A stretch of 64,000 nucleotides of DNA from Xenopus tropicalis (lineage: Eukaryota > Chordata > Amphibia > Anura > Pipidae): assembly GCF_000004195.4 (NCBI RefSeq), contig NC_030678.2, positions 81,566,904-81,630,903 on the forward strand. Direction: 5' to 3'. The notes beneath the pieces are model-generated. The model had not been told where the DNA came from. It searched no databases and saw only the letters and a program-made list of their open reading frames with translations. The position numbers were made by a program, and so were the translations under genes. Shown piece after piece: positions 37,742-51,065 of this stretch; the first letter of the stretch is position 1; each line of letters opens with the position of its first letter.

Positions 37742-37945
37742 ACTTCTTAGGGCTCTGGCACACGGGGAGATTAGTCGCCCGCGACAAATCTCCCTTGTCA
37801 CGGGCGACTAATCTCCCCAAGTTGCCATGACCCGCCATCCCACCGGCGAACATGTAAGCCGCCGGTGGGATGGCACACGCGGCGGCGCGATTTCCCGAAA
37901 TCGGCGAAAAAGATTCGCGAGTCTTTTTCGGCGATATGCAACATA
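37742..37945. repeat. GGGGAGATTAGTCGCC-family repeat at the edge of the Penelope relic
   Basis: Begins CACGGGGAGATTAGTCGCCC, then GGGCGACTAATCTCCCC. An inner inverted GCCGGTGGGATGG block follows. It is the same family as 2235-2503. Confidence 0.7.
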
Positions 37946-38852
37946 TTTTTTGGACATGTCTGAAAATCATTCCTCTGTGGTCTACAGTAAGACAACTGAT
38001 AGCAAAGATATTATGTTTAGACCTACAGAATGATCCCCTGACCCATTTACTATGGCATCCAGTACAAAAAGAACACAAAGAATATTAAACTGCATATTTA
38101 CCATAAGTATTTTCTTACTTGCATAAAGGCACAATTCCATACCTTTACCATACATGATTATATATGCTCGGCTTTCTGTGAGCATTATGTTTGTGTTTTA
38201 AATATGAAAAAAATAAAAATACAGTTGAGAAAAAAAAAGTACAATGGAAATTCTTCTTAACTCTACACCCCTGTACGTTTCTAAAGGGTAACACATGGAA
38301 ATAGTTCTGTTACATGGAAACAAGAGACCTTCTGTACCATTAGAAATTCCCATATTAAAGTGTTCATTTTTTAGATTTCTTTTATAGCTGAAACATATCA
38401 GTAATTATTACTGGAATTAATATGAAACAGATGTTGGTTCTTAATTGTGATTTAGTATCTCTGGACATGAATTCATTTTTGTAGGTGTTTCCAATATTTT
38501 GCCCCCTCTCTTGGGCTTGTCTAGAAATGAGCCACATTCCACATCTATTTACGCAATTGTATAAGGTACCTACTATACTTATTTCCAAATTTCTTTTAAC
38601 TTCACATTTGGTAGGTGTAGTTTAAAGACGCACATTTTATGGCTGATGGAAATGTAACAAAAAGTAAGTTCAGTATTTTTTTGTGTGCAGAGATGGATTA
38701 AGGCATAATTTTATCTTATCTGAACTTCAAATTGGGCTTTCATGTGTATCTAGGAGAGAAAATGACAATTCAGATGACTATCAGGCTAAGCACCCCCTGC
38801 CACTTCTCCAAACACCACCAGTGGGGCAGCCAGAGAGTTTGGAACCACTACA
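37946..38852. other. Intergenic, possibly more decayed Penelope sequence
   Basis: A minus-strand frame at 38382-38588 is faintly compatible with an upstream part of the Penelope relic, but not convincing. Confidence 0.3.
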
Positions 38853-39278
38853 TTAAAGGAACAGTAACACCAAAAAATGAAAGTGTTTAAAAGTAATTGA
38901 AATATAATGTACTGTGGCCCTGCAATGGTAAAACTTGGGTGTTTGCTTCAGGAACACTACTATAGTTTAGATAAATAAGCTGCTGTGTAGCCATGGGGGC
39001 AGCCATTCAAGCTGGAAAAAAGGAGAAAAGGCACAGGTTACATAGCAAATAACAGATAAGACACCATTGTATTCTACAGGGTTTATCTGTTAGCTGCTAT
39101 ATAACCTGTGCCTTTCCTTCTTTTGAATGGCTGCCCCCATGGCTACACACAAGGGTTTATATAAACTCTAGTAATGTTTCTCAAGCAAACACACAATTTT
39201 TACCAGTGCAGGGCAGCAGTACATTATAGTTTAATTTCTTTAAAATATATACATTTTTTGGTGTTACTGTTCCTTTAA
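38853..39278. mobile_element. T2-like MITE (GGAACAGTAACACC subfamily)
   Basis: Ends TTAAAGGAACAGTAACACC and GGTGTTACTGTTCCTTTAA with TTAA flanks. The inner arms, including GGCTGCCCCCATGGCTACAC, are also inverted repeats, so the whole unit is a foldback. Confidence 0.93.
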
Positions 39279-41501
39279 AGTGATCTATGATCCCATTGTT
39301 CTGTTGAACAATGGGAGTTGTTCCAAATTGCCCTACATGTTCACACAGAATTGCCTGACAGAGCAGTACTTGTAGGTAAGAAAAGTAGGGGACACAAGTT
39401 GTACTGGAAAAAGGTAGAAGCAGTATGGTAAGATGGCAATATTAAGGCAGGAAAGGATTAGCTTTGTATCAGCGTGTGGCCCTTCATTTAGCTGAAGTAC
39501 AACTGCCAGCACCTATTGCTAAAGGCTCAGGACCCAGCTATTAGCAGATATGAACCCATCACACCCAAGGTTGTGCTTAACAGAGAGCACTAAGAAATTT
39601 GATGCCGGGTTGCAAAGGGACACAACAGTATCAACAGAGTCATTTCTTCCAGCTGCCCCATATTCTGAATCCTACTGCACAAGTTGAGACAGTCCATCAG
39701 AACTCTCAGTCCCAGTCCCTTTAGGCCCATAATCCAGTGGTGTATGCAGCATTAAATCTCTACATAGAGGTTCAGCACTACATTTTATGAGCAATGTATA
39801 ATCAATCTATATTGTCTTATAAAAGTGCTGATTTCCACTCTTTTTCCATTTGCTATGTTTTTTATGATTTCTAGTTTGAGCTTGTGATATATTTATTTGG
39901 GAAGTAGACGGCAGAGCTGTCTCTTGGGCAGCTTGCATTTCAGTATTTGTTGATGTTTGGGTTTGTCCCTTTTCTACTCCACTATGAATCCCGGTTTTTA
40001 AATATAAAATTTATACAGTATTTTATTTTGTCTTTATTTATATGATCACTCATGGGAGTATCTATTCTCTTTCCTTTTTTCTAGTTGCACTTCTTAATGT
40101 GTGCACAGGGTTTCCAAACCTCACAGGTCTCATGTTTATTTGTTTTGGAAAGAGGTGTTTACATGGTGACGAGACCAATTATGTTTGGAAAGCTGTGAGT
40201 ATTGCTGAGGAGACCGGTGAGATTTTTGAAAACTCCATTGGTAATTAAGAGACCTTTGTGGCTTGGAAAACAATGAACTTTCAAATGAGATATGCAGAAT
40301 TGGAAAACCATGTCTATATTAAGAAGGGATGTGATTTCTAAACAAAGTTAAAATCTGTGTGGGCCCTTTTCTCTAACTTTCCAGTAGGCCCAACGAACTC
40401 AGTCTGACACTAAGCAGGTTAAGTTATATATTTAATCAGACTGAAATGTACCCTGTATAAGACAACTGCATGTCTGTGCTGCTGCAGCAGCTTCTGACGT
40501 GTCAGGGTGGGCATGTATTCTTGCATTTTTCACAATGATGTTGATTGATATGTATATCTAACCAGAGGGATTCTGGTAGCTGTAACTTGACAACATCTGA
40601 AAGGCCCACCCTGAACAAATATATGTATGTATATAATACACATAGGTATTCAATGCAATAGCATTTAGTTCAGTAGGTTGCACACATCTGAACACCTGTG
40701 GTTTTACAACTAAACTTTTCATACCAATCACACTAATTGTATACAATAGAATAATTAACTGCTCTGTGGAAATTTAAGGAGAACTGTTACTTTAAAGGCA
40801 GAAACAACATTACTTTTTACCTACCTGGCACAATTTGCATTTTTAAAGTCCAAATACAGATCACCACTGAAAAAGACTTTATATGCGCTTATTTTGTCAA
40901 AAACTTAGCAAAGGCTTAAGGATACCATAAATAGTTCTGTTCTTATACGGGTTATCTGAAAATGTTACTCTAAGTAACTGTGCCCATATGTGGGACCACA
41001 CACAATGGCATAATACATTCACCAGCAGCAAAAGTGTACAAGATTATAGATCATTAACCCTATTGCATACCAGTAGAGACTAACAGTCACAGTGGGAAGT
41101 CAACCTTAACTGTATCCTATCTGGGATAGCAGGTTTATCAGATAGAATTAATATCTAATTACAATTGTCAGACTGCTAACACCATTTTTATGCAACAGTA
41201 AAACTCAGTTCAAGGTTGGAATGTGTGTTCCAGGAAAAAAACAGCTAAAAGGAAGTCTTTGTACCAAATGTGTGGCTTACTACATGCACTACTAAATTAA
41301 GCTCTAAGCGACCTTGTCAGTCAGTGGAGTCCCATAGATTAAATTTTATTTTTTTTTATAAAATTCGTAACCGAAAGGATTATAGTCTAATGGGACATTT
41401 GGGGTGTATCTCGATATAAGTATTTAGTATGGTTGTAAATATTTTTATTCTTGAGGAATGAAATGTAATAATAGGTACATCTTATAGGTTATCACCTATA
41501 G
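39279..41501. other. Intergenic, no gene seen
   Basis: A half terminus (GGAGAACTGTTACTTTAAAGG) lies at 40779-40799. The rest is AT-rich with short frames. Confidence 0.5.
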
Positions 41502-41560
41502 CAGGGATTCCCAACCTTTTTTACCCCGTGAGCCATTCAGCTGCAAAACTTGTTTGTGCA
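41502..41560. mobile_element. hAT terminus (CAGGGATTCCCAACC), other end not found
   Basis: CAGGGATTCCCAACC followed by TTTTTTACCCCGTGAGCCA matches the reversed right end of 18776-19078. The element probably encloses the minisatellite that follows. Confidence 0.65.
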
Positions 41561-41730
41561 CAACACAATACATGAACAGTATCGCAAACACAATTTTTAA
41601 TAATAGTTAGCATATACACTATACTAAAATGACATATAATATCAAAATCATTGTGAAATCTGGCACTGCATGTTTTCTGGCAGTCTTTGAAAATCTAGGG
41701 TGGCAGACTGAAGATCGGAGGGGAGAGAGA

Positions 41731-42255
41731 ATGGCATACTGGAACACTAAGGTTACAGATGGGAAACAATGGCACACAAGAGCACTGAGGGTACAGATAG
41801 GAGGCAGAATGGCACACTGGAGCTCTGAGGATACAGATGGGAGGCAGAATGGCACACTGGAGCTCTGAGGGTACAGATTGGAAGCAGTATGGCACACTGG
41901 AGCTCTGAGGGTACAGATTGGAAGCAGTATGGCACACTGGAGCTCTGAGGGTACAGATTGGAAGCAGTATGGCACACTGGAGCACTAAGGGTACAGATGG
42001 GAAACAATGGCACACAAGAGATCTGAGGGTACAGATGGGAGGCAGAATTGCACACTGGAGCTCTGAGGAGACAGATGGGAGGCAGAATGGCACACTGGAG
42101 CTCTGAGGGTACAGATTGTAAGCAGTATGGCACACTGGAGCACTAAGGGTACAGATGGGAAACAATGGCACACAAGAGATCTGAGGGTACAGATGGGAGG
42201 CAGAATTGCACACTGGAGCTCTGAGGGTGCAGATGGGAAGCAGTATTGCAGAGAA
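41731..42255. repeat. 40-bp minisatellite, about 13 copies
   Basis: Unit GGCACACTGGAGCTCTGAGG followed by GTACAGATTGGAAGCAGTAT. Exact 40-bp spacing is seen at 41891, 41931 and 41971. Because 40 is not a multiple of three, a stop-free unit stays open in all phases, which explains the 126-211-residue minus-strand frames. Confidence 0.95.
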
Positions 42256-44207
<1,952 letters not shown>

Positions 44208-44224
44208 AGCAGAGCTATACTGAC

Positions 44225-44287
44225 CAATGAACAATGCCGCAGTTGTGCAGGAACTCCTGGCCACACACAATCTCTGCTGAAGGCAAA
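44225..44287 (-). pseudogene. Kinase pseudogene exon 3 of 4 (helix E to HRD histidine)
   Basis: 63 nt with acceptor tttttaacag and donor CATTG|gtcagt. After one base completing the previous codon it reads LPSAEIVCGQEFLHNCGIVH, the helix before the catalytic loop. The last two bases, TG, join the first base A of the next exon and give TGA. An ancestral CG|A (Arg) would need a single C-to-T change in a CpG context. The position corresponds to the arginine of the HRD motif. Confidence 0.8.
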
Positions 44288-44441
44288 CTGTTAAAAAGAA
44301 AGTGTTAAAAAAAGGATAACACAAATTCCTAACATGGTATCTTGTATATATTTCCTATTTTATTTTGCCAATTGCTTTAGAGCATTATTGTAATTTCTTG
44401 TATCCAACTGCCTTTTCCTGAAATCCCCCCATATCCCTTAC

Positions 44442-44531
44442 AGCACTCTGTCTGTCTCTAGGCTCCCGTATGAATCCAAGTGATGTTCAAGGCTGCCCCC
44501 ACTGAGGTACAAAGAAAAAGTGATTAAAACA
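44442..44531 (-). pseudogene. Kinase pseudogene exon 2 of 4 (beta-5/hinge), frameshifted
   Basis: The acceptor is cacttccag and the donor is GTGCT|gtaagg. The exon starts in phase 0 as CFNHFFF and then must change frame to continue as YLSGGSLEHHLDSYGSLETDRV. Kinases of this group have a three-residue hinge between these parts, normally V-M/T-E. Here only one G of those nine bases remains. The exon is 90 nt long, but the phase expected by the next exon needs 98, so the 8-nt loss is supported independently. The intron before it is only 54 nt. Confidence 0.8.
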
Positions 44532-44585
44532 CTGGAAGTGATGGCACAAACCTGAATAAATACCAGTATTGTCCCAATTTGGTAC

Positions 44586-44667
44586 CTGAGATTCAAAAGC
44601 CGCATAACCTTGGCATAGGAATGGGCTTTGATCAGCCATCATGAGCGCACTGGCCTCTATCCGGAAG
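44586..44667 (-). pseudogene. Kinase pseudogene exon 1 of 4 (alpha-C to beta-4)
   Basis: 82 nt: one leading base, then 27 codons, ending in phase 0. The acceptor reads ctcacaacag and the donor is CAG|gtacc. It encodes an N-lobe segment that includes EASALMMADQSPFLCQGYAAF. This is the PKC pattern in which an E-x-x-x-L helix precedes a SPFL/HPFL strand. No stop lies inside it. No upstream exon carrying the glycine-rich loop or the ATP lysine was found in the following few kilobases. Confidence 0.8.
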
Positions 44668-46393
44668 CTGTTGTGAGCATGTTCAGCAATGCAAAATATA
44701 TTTGAATTAATTTGATTTCTACAATGCTGAAATCTTCTCTAGCCATTAGCAAACCTGCCTTTTGGAATGGTAAGGGGGTCTGGGTGCCTTTCATTGGATT
44801 TAATGTGTTTGGGGCTAAAGTTTCTTACTGCTTCTCACTTTATTTAATGTATTTGTGGTCATTGGCCACTGCCCAATGTCTCTTATTGTATTTAATGTAT
44901 CTTGGGTGTCACTACGTCTGCTCTTTGCTGCATAATGTATTTAGGATCTAGAGTTATTTGTTCATAGAAGTCAATATAGCATGTGCATATTGTGTGTATA
45001 TATCTATATACCCTTTACCTTAGCTTACCCTTGCACCTAAAGAATCAGACATAGACATCACTTGCACTCCAAACAACTTAACTAACGCAAGTGAAGACTG
45101 TAAATGATGGCAGACAGACTTCAAACATATTTGGCACAATTCTGCCCAGTTTGCAATGTAGTGAACATTTTGGTGAATCGGATGTAACGCAAATTCGTCA
45201 GGTGCAGCAAAATTGCATCCCATTCAACACCCGGATCATGCCCAAAATGACACATGCATTTCGGAAAAACCAGCTGCAGTTTGGAAAATAAAACATGAAA
45301 TTGCCCTTTGCTAAACTGCATCTGGGAAAGTGAATGAGTCCTCTTGTGTATCAGTTCATTTGTTCTCTGTATTAGAAGAGTATAACAATCCCATACAGTT
45401 AGTAGGTATAAAGAAACAGTGGCCCAAACATTCTGCTTAAAGTATAAAATATTTTTTAAAAATATAAAATATTTTTTTAAAGTCTAAATGTATTATAGGA
45501 CAAACCAAAGCCTATGATCTTATTCTGTTTCTGTATTCTTTGTATTCCCATCAGGATGATTTGTTTTTCTGCTTTAAGAAGAGTATTTAGTTTGATGCAT
45601 TGATTTGCTAGTTCTGCTTGCTTGGGAAGCATAAATAGTTGTGTCTGTAATCTGTGGACCTAATTTACTATTGTAAGCAAAGTACAAAAATAGCACAATT
45701 AACGTTGTTCTCATCATGCAGCTGTTTTCAGCGTAATTATGCCCTCTGAAAAGTGGTACAATAAATTTTGTGATGATTCATCCACAAAATTTTGCTCTGA
45801 TTAGTAAATGGCAATGGCATGCATGTTACATACATGACAACAGGGTCGATTTAAGGCACTGGTGGTGCCAGGCAAAAAAATCCCATAGGTGGACCCCAAC
45901 AGCCCACCAACAAATTTGCAATAATACTGCCACCTTTCTACTTAATACACAGCAGTCCGCTGTCCATACCCTGTCTAACCTATCAGAATCAGTGCTCCTT
46001 TTTTGTAGTCTGTTTGCCATTGAGTAATTGCCCCCCCCCCAAAGCCTCATGCAAGCATAAGTTTGTAATGGAAAGGACTATCAAAATCATATTTTACTGG
46101 ATACGTTCTGAGCCTTGTGAGTGCATTTTCTACCAGTAAGAATATATTAACACTTACTGGCCTGCAGAGGCATGTTCATGGGGAATAATGCCTTTCCTAA
46201 AAGAAGGTTATAGTTATACTAATAAAGAATATAAATTAAATGGTAAATGATGGTGTTCTTCCAGTTTGAAATAAAGGGTCTGACATTTTGGTGGGGGTTG
46301 CTTAGTATAGTCATGGTTTTGAAAAACTCTGGAACCATGAAAATACAAATGTGGCTAAATCTGCCCCATAGTCAATTAATGGTAAAACAATAA
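44668..46393. other. Intergenic upstream of the kinase relic
   Basis: No N-lobe exon (glycine loop, VAIK) could be recognised. A hAT-like end (ACAGGGTCGATTTAAGGC) lies at 45841 without a partner. Confidence 0.45.
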
Positions 46394-46607
46394 GGGGCAG
46401 ATTTAGGTAGATTAGAGCTCCCAACAGAAAAATTTCACCCAATTTCTATTCATTCTTATGGGATTTTTAGAAGTGTATTTATCAAAGAGTGAACTTTAAA
46501 TTTCACCCAGTCATGAATACTCTTCTAAAAATCCCAAAGAAATGAATAGAAATTGGGTGAATTTTTCTGTTGGGAGCTCTAATCTCATATTTTAATAAAT
46601 CTTCCCC
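46394..46607. repeat. Palindromic repeat, GGGGCAGATTTA ends
   Basis: Long arms (GAGCTCCCAACAGAAAAATT, then ACCCAATTTCTATTCAT) pair across the centre. Termini resemble those of the CGAA-rich palindromes. Confidence 0.85.
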
Positions 46608-46853
46608 TTTGTGTGAAAGCAAAGTCATGATCTGTTACTGCTATATATTAAAACATAAATAAGAATTAAGAAATATGATTTTTATTTGGTAAGTTCTAGT
46701 TTAGTAGCAGGTGAACAGCACGGGGTCCCCTTGTACCTTTTACTTTGCACCTCATTCACAGTAAGGGCTACAATGAGCACACTGTCACAGATTTGTGAAA
46801 AAGCCTTGGTTAACCAGTATGAGGGGTGTATCAGGGCCCCAGGCCATCCCAGT

Positions 46854-47059
46854 CAATGTTCCCTCTTGGCTGTGCACTCATGCACGTGCAAACAAAGTTT
46901 GAGAAAAGCACATAAAAATAAATAAATTGCGGTGTGAATTTCATGTGAAAACACATCATTTTGTACTGCACACACCAGATTTGTGTGTGAAGTGCGCACA
47001 CAGTTTTGAAAAAGAATTATTTTGCACACACAGCTAAGCAAAAATGAGAGGGAACATTG
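46854..47059. mobile_element. hAT MITE with 8-bp target duplication (7/8)
   Basis: Ends CAATGTTCCCTCTTGGCTG and AGAGGGAACATTG. Flanks ATCCCAGT and ATCCCAAT differ by one base. Copies of CACACAC-like text fill the interior. Confidence 0.88.
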
Positions 47060-47104
47060 ATCCCAATGCAGAGCTCCCCTTACTACACCACACTCGGACA
47101 ATAA

Positions 47105-47636
47105 GGGGCACATTTACTAACCCACGAACGGGCCGAATGCGTCCGATTGCGTTTTTTTCGTAATGATCGGTATTTTGCGATTTTTTCGGAAAATTGTTGC
47201 AACTTTTTTGTTACTAATACGATTTGTGCGAAAAAACGCGAGTTTTTCGTAGCCATTCCGAAAGTTGCGCAAAATCTGGCGATTTTTCGTAGCGTTAAAA
47301 CTTGCGCAAAAAGTTGCTATTTTTTTGTAGTGTTAAAACTTGCACGAAACGTTGCACCTTTTAAGTTTTAACGCTACGAAAAAGGCGCAACTTTTCGCAC
47401 AAGTTTAAACGCTACGAAAAAATCGCCAGATTTTGCGCAAACTTTCGGAATGGCTACGAAAAACTCGTGTTTTTTTGCGCAAATCGTATTGGTAATGAAA
47501 AAGTCTCGACAATTTCCGAAAAGTCGTAAAGACGCCGAAAAAATTCACAAAAAATACGAAAAAGTCGCAAAATGTTCGTTTTCAAATCGGAATTTTTCCA
47601 ATTCGGTTCAGATTCGTGTCTTAGTAAATGTGCCCC
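47105..47636. repeat. 532-bp CGAA-rich palindrome
   Basis: From GGGGCACATTTACTAACCC to TTAGTAAATGTGCCCC. The arms are near-complementary about 47370 and contain the same GTTGCGC/TTTTTCGTAGCG words as 35965-36465. Confidence 0.9.
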
Positions 47637-47833
47637 TTAGTGTCAGAGTGGGAAGAGTAAGGGGATGCAAAGCTAAGAGTAAATGAGACCCTGTTTCCTA
47701 GGCCATGTCTTGGTTCCCAGCCAGTTATTTTGGGTTACTGAATTACATCACAGTCAGTTGCCCAAAACCTAAAACTAGACAACCAACAATATGATGGGGC
47801 TGATTTTTGCATGCTGATTGGTAGCATCAAAAA

Positions 47834-48105
47834 GAAGTGATGAGCAATTTTTTTCGCCAGGCATGGATTCACAATGAATTTCCGCATTTTGCCATTGGCG
47901 TGCATCAAAAAAAGTTGCGCTTGTGGTCGCAGCAAAATAGACGCAGTCGCAGAAAAATAGGGAGTGGTCGCAGCAAATTAGGGGCAGACCACAAAAAAAC
48001 AGGGGGAGACAAAAAAAGACGCAGGCGACAAAAAAAGATGCAGGTTACAAAAAAGTTACGCGACAAACAGGTTTCACGAAACAGGACGGATTCGCTCATC
48101 ACTAC
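47834..48105. repeat. GTAGTGATGAGC-family repeat, both ends present
   Basis: Left GAAGTGATGAGCAATTTTTT, right GGATTCGCTCATCACTAC. The purine-rich GACGCAGGCGACAAAAAAAG part is unique to this copy. Confidence 0.75.
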
Positions 48106-48258
48106 AAAAAAGGTGTTTATTTGTATGGCCTAGCTGTGTACTATCCAATTGGTAAGAAAATAAGGAGATTGAACATGTATTCTGATACTGTTTGATTTAC
48201 TGCATGATAACAATTAGTATAGTTTTAGCACATAGTGCACATTAGCTCAAACACCATT

Positions 48259-48505
48259 GGGCTTATTTATCAATTGTCAAGTTTTACAAATTCAAAAAAC
48301 TCAAGACATTCAATTTTAAAAATATAGCTTGACTTTGCCTAGGACAACAACCATTGACGTCTATAGAAACTCGCAAGCTTTTAGATGGCGAAGTTTTACA
48401 TTTTTTGCAGACAATACCAGACATTTGATTTTTGGAACTATAACTCTAGTGTGAAAAAACTCGATTCATGTAAAAATCTAACTTGAACGTTGATAAATCA
48501 ACCCC
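48259..48505. repeat. Palindromic repeat with TTGGGCTTATTTATCAA ends
   Basis: GGGCTTATTTATCAATTGTC on the left pairs with CGTTGATAAATCAACCCC on the right. Inner CTCGATTC/AACTTGA words are partly self-complementary. Confidence 0.65.
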
Positions 48506-49615
48506 ATGTATGTCATGATTTATATATAATTCTGCATGGTAAGGGTTAGAAAGAATGTAAACAGCAAGAACAACAAAAGACATTCTTGCCTACTTAATAA
48601 CTTTTTTCTTGGAACATGGGTACTCCCATGCCTAAGGGATACTAGATTAGAGTAATGCTTTTTGGTAAGACTAATCAAGTATTCTCTTTACAATTGCAGG
48701 ATGTTGTTTCATTGGAGACTGCGGATGAGATTTACATAATTACTAAGAACAGCAAGGGAGCACCCACTTGGTTAAATGATTTTGTTTTGATATAGCTTAT
48801 GCCAATAGATGAAACATTATATTTTTAGTAATAAATAGTGTAAATACTGCCTAATAAAATTGTTTTCCTTTAACCCTAATGTTGGCAATCAAGAATACAT
48901 GTAATATTTGGCCCATGTTAACATGATAGGTTTACCCCTTCCCCCAAATTTTTGGTGTATGAACACCCATCTAGCTTGTATTTAGAGATTGTCATTGAGG
49001 AAGGAAGATATATATCTTCTCTTATCTACTGCATGGAGTAGTTACACCTATGGAACATTTGGTATTTTGAGCACCACTACTTGAATGTAGGTGTAAACCA
49101 CTATTAGGTGTGCTGTAGATGTCATGTATGCAAAGAAATGGCCATGTGTTAATGTTGTGTTTGCCTGATGGCCTACCTCTACTTGGTGCTTGTCATTTTT
49201 GGAATATATAATTTCCCTTTCTGAATCAGGAAGGTAAACTAAAGCTGGTCATACATGGCTCTTAACCAAATTAGCAGTATATATCAATATATGATTGGAA
49301 CTCATTCATATATAAGTTAGGAAAACCCCCATTAAACAAAGCACTACATTGATCCTCTGATGTGTTTTTCTCCCAGCATGTATGTATGGCCCCATATTAT
49401 CTAATCTGTGACCAAATAGGCAAAAATCCCCTCTTCTGACAACCTCAATAATTAAGCGTGTGTCAGTACATATATATATGTACTGGCAGTTTATGCTACT
49501 TTAAATATATGTTTTGATTTTTTCACAAGAAATCCCGGAGTTGCTGATCTTTTTTATACTATTGGAACCTTTTACTGAGCACCCAAGGTATGTTATGTAG
49601 CGGTGTGCCATCCTT

Positions 49616-49618
<3 letters not shown>
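48506..49618. other. Intergenic, no gene seen
   Basis: An end-like TAAAGCTGGTCATACATGG at 49240 resembles the AAGCTGGCC MITE terminus, without a clear partner. Confidence 0.45.

Positions 49619-49662
<44 letters not shown>
49619..49662. repeat. (TA)n microsatellite
   Basis: About 22 TA units directly abutting the palindrome at 49663. Confidence 0.95.
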
Positions 49663-49668
<6 letters not shown>

Positions 49669-49755
49669 CAGTGAAGAGATCCGCACTCACAGGACTTATA
49701 GAATTAATTATTAATTCTATAAGTCCTGTGAGTGCGGATCTCTTCACTGCTGTAT
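49663..49755. repeat. 93-bp perfect palindrome
   Basis: 46-bp arms with a single central base at 49709; every arm position pairs. The arm contains GATCCGCACTCACAGGAC. No target duplication was identified. It may be a doubled terminus of a retroelement. Confidence 0.97.
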
Positions 49756-49799
49756 CTAATTCTTCACTTGGACCTGCACCAATATATATATAGCCAGTT

Positions 49800-50454
49800 G
49801 TGCAGTTTATAGATTACGACCTACATATTTATAAACAGTCGGAATATAGAGGATTGATGGTTAGAACTGTGCTGTTCCTTTAGAGGCAGATAAACATTTT
49901 GGGATTTTGTTTTGAGAACAAGTTTTAATGTCTGAAGGAAGTGTGGGATCTGGTTGCAATCTGTTTTGCCTACACCAAATCTCATATCGATAGCAGCTTC
50001 CCTGCTGTCATCTATCTTTATGGTATTACCCTCCTTATTATTTTTTAGTAAAAATAGGCTATACATCTGGTTGGTATTATTTAGTTGTTTTCTGGTCTTT
50101 TGTTGTCAGGCAGTCTGAGTGCACAATTGGACAGCATCCAATAAAAATTGAAGGCAAACTCAATGTGTTTAATAGGGTATCAATTTCAAGCTATATAATT
50201 TGCTGCTATACAGTGAGGCACTGTGTTAGCATGTATTCATGTTGATATCTATTTATTTCCAACTGACTTTGCAATACGTTATAGAATGTCCTATTCTTAA
50301 AACCCTTTCAGTTGGTCTTCATTTATTATAGTTTTTATAATTATTTGTCTTCTTCTCCTGCCTTTACCCAGTTTTAAATGGGCTGACTGACCCCAGTAGC
50401 CAAAAAAAAATAATTACCGGTTTTATTGTTATTACTTACCTTCTTGTTCAAGCC
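49800..50454. other. Intergenic, no gene seen
   Basis: AT-rich sequence; short frames only. Confidence 0.5.
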
Positions 50455-50820
50455 CTGTCTCGAAAAATGTTTTTATCGTTAGTACGAAAATATCGCAATT
50501 GCGTTCCGAAAGTCATGATACTTTTGTGCCGAAAAGTTTGTTATGCCACAAAAACCTTTCTTGCTTTGATGCCTTCCATGCCTGGCTTTGAAAGCCTTCC
50601 ATAGGACTCAATGGCACTCAACAGATCAAACCTGGCGAAAAGATAATCCCAAGGAAAGTGTAACCAAAGTGTTAACAAATTCTGAAATGTTCATGGAAAT
50701 TTACCAAAAACCGTGAAAAACTTGTGGAATTTTAATGAACTTTTTGCATACATTCCGAAATGTTCTTTAAGTTAGAAAAAATATGAAATTATCTCAAAAT
50801 TGTTTAGTAAATAGGCCCCA
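50455..50820. repeat. Old copy of the CGAA-rich repeat
   Basis: Words such as TCGTTAGTACGAAAATATCGC and ending TAGTAAATAGGCCCC. It is more decayed than the others; the left end is approximate. Confidence 0.5.
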
Positions 50821-50829
50821 TAGATGACA

Positions 50830-51065
50830 AATCTGTCAAATTATTGTAAGGTTAGCAGGCACTGAAGAATCGCACATTTAGTGATCTTTCATCAGAAAAA
50901 TCAGTCGGGCGGTAGTTTTTCTAGCTTCAACTAGACGATATCGCTTGAAGTGGTTGTCTTCGTTAAAGGGCAAATTGTACTTTTAAACAAGGGTTTCAGG
51001 ATAAGCTTGGTCCTACGATTACTAAAAGATCTTATACAAATCTTAACGTGTATGGCCAGCTTTAG
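50830..51065 (+). mobile_element. Old AAGCTGGCC-type MITE, right part
   Basis: Ends AACGTGTATGGCCAGCTTTA, the terminus seen at 6217. The left end is not clear. Confidence 0.5.
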
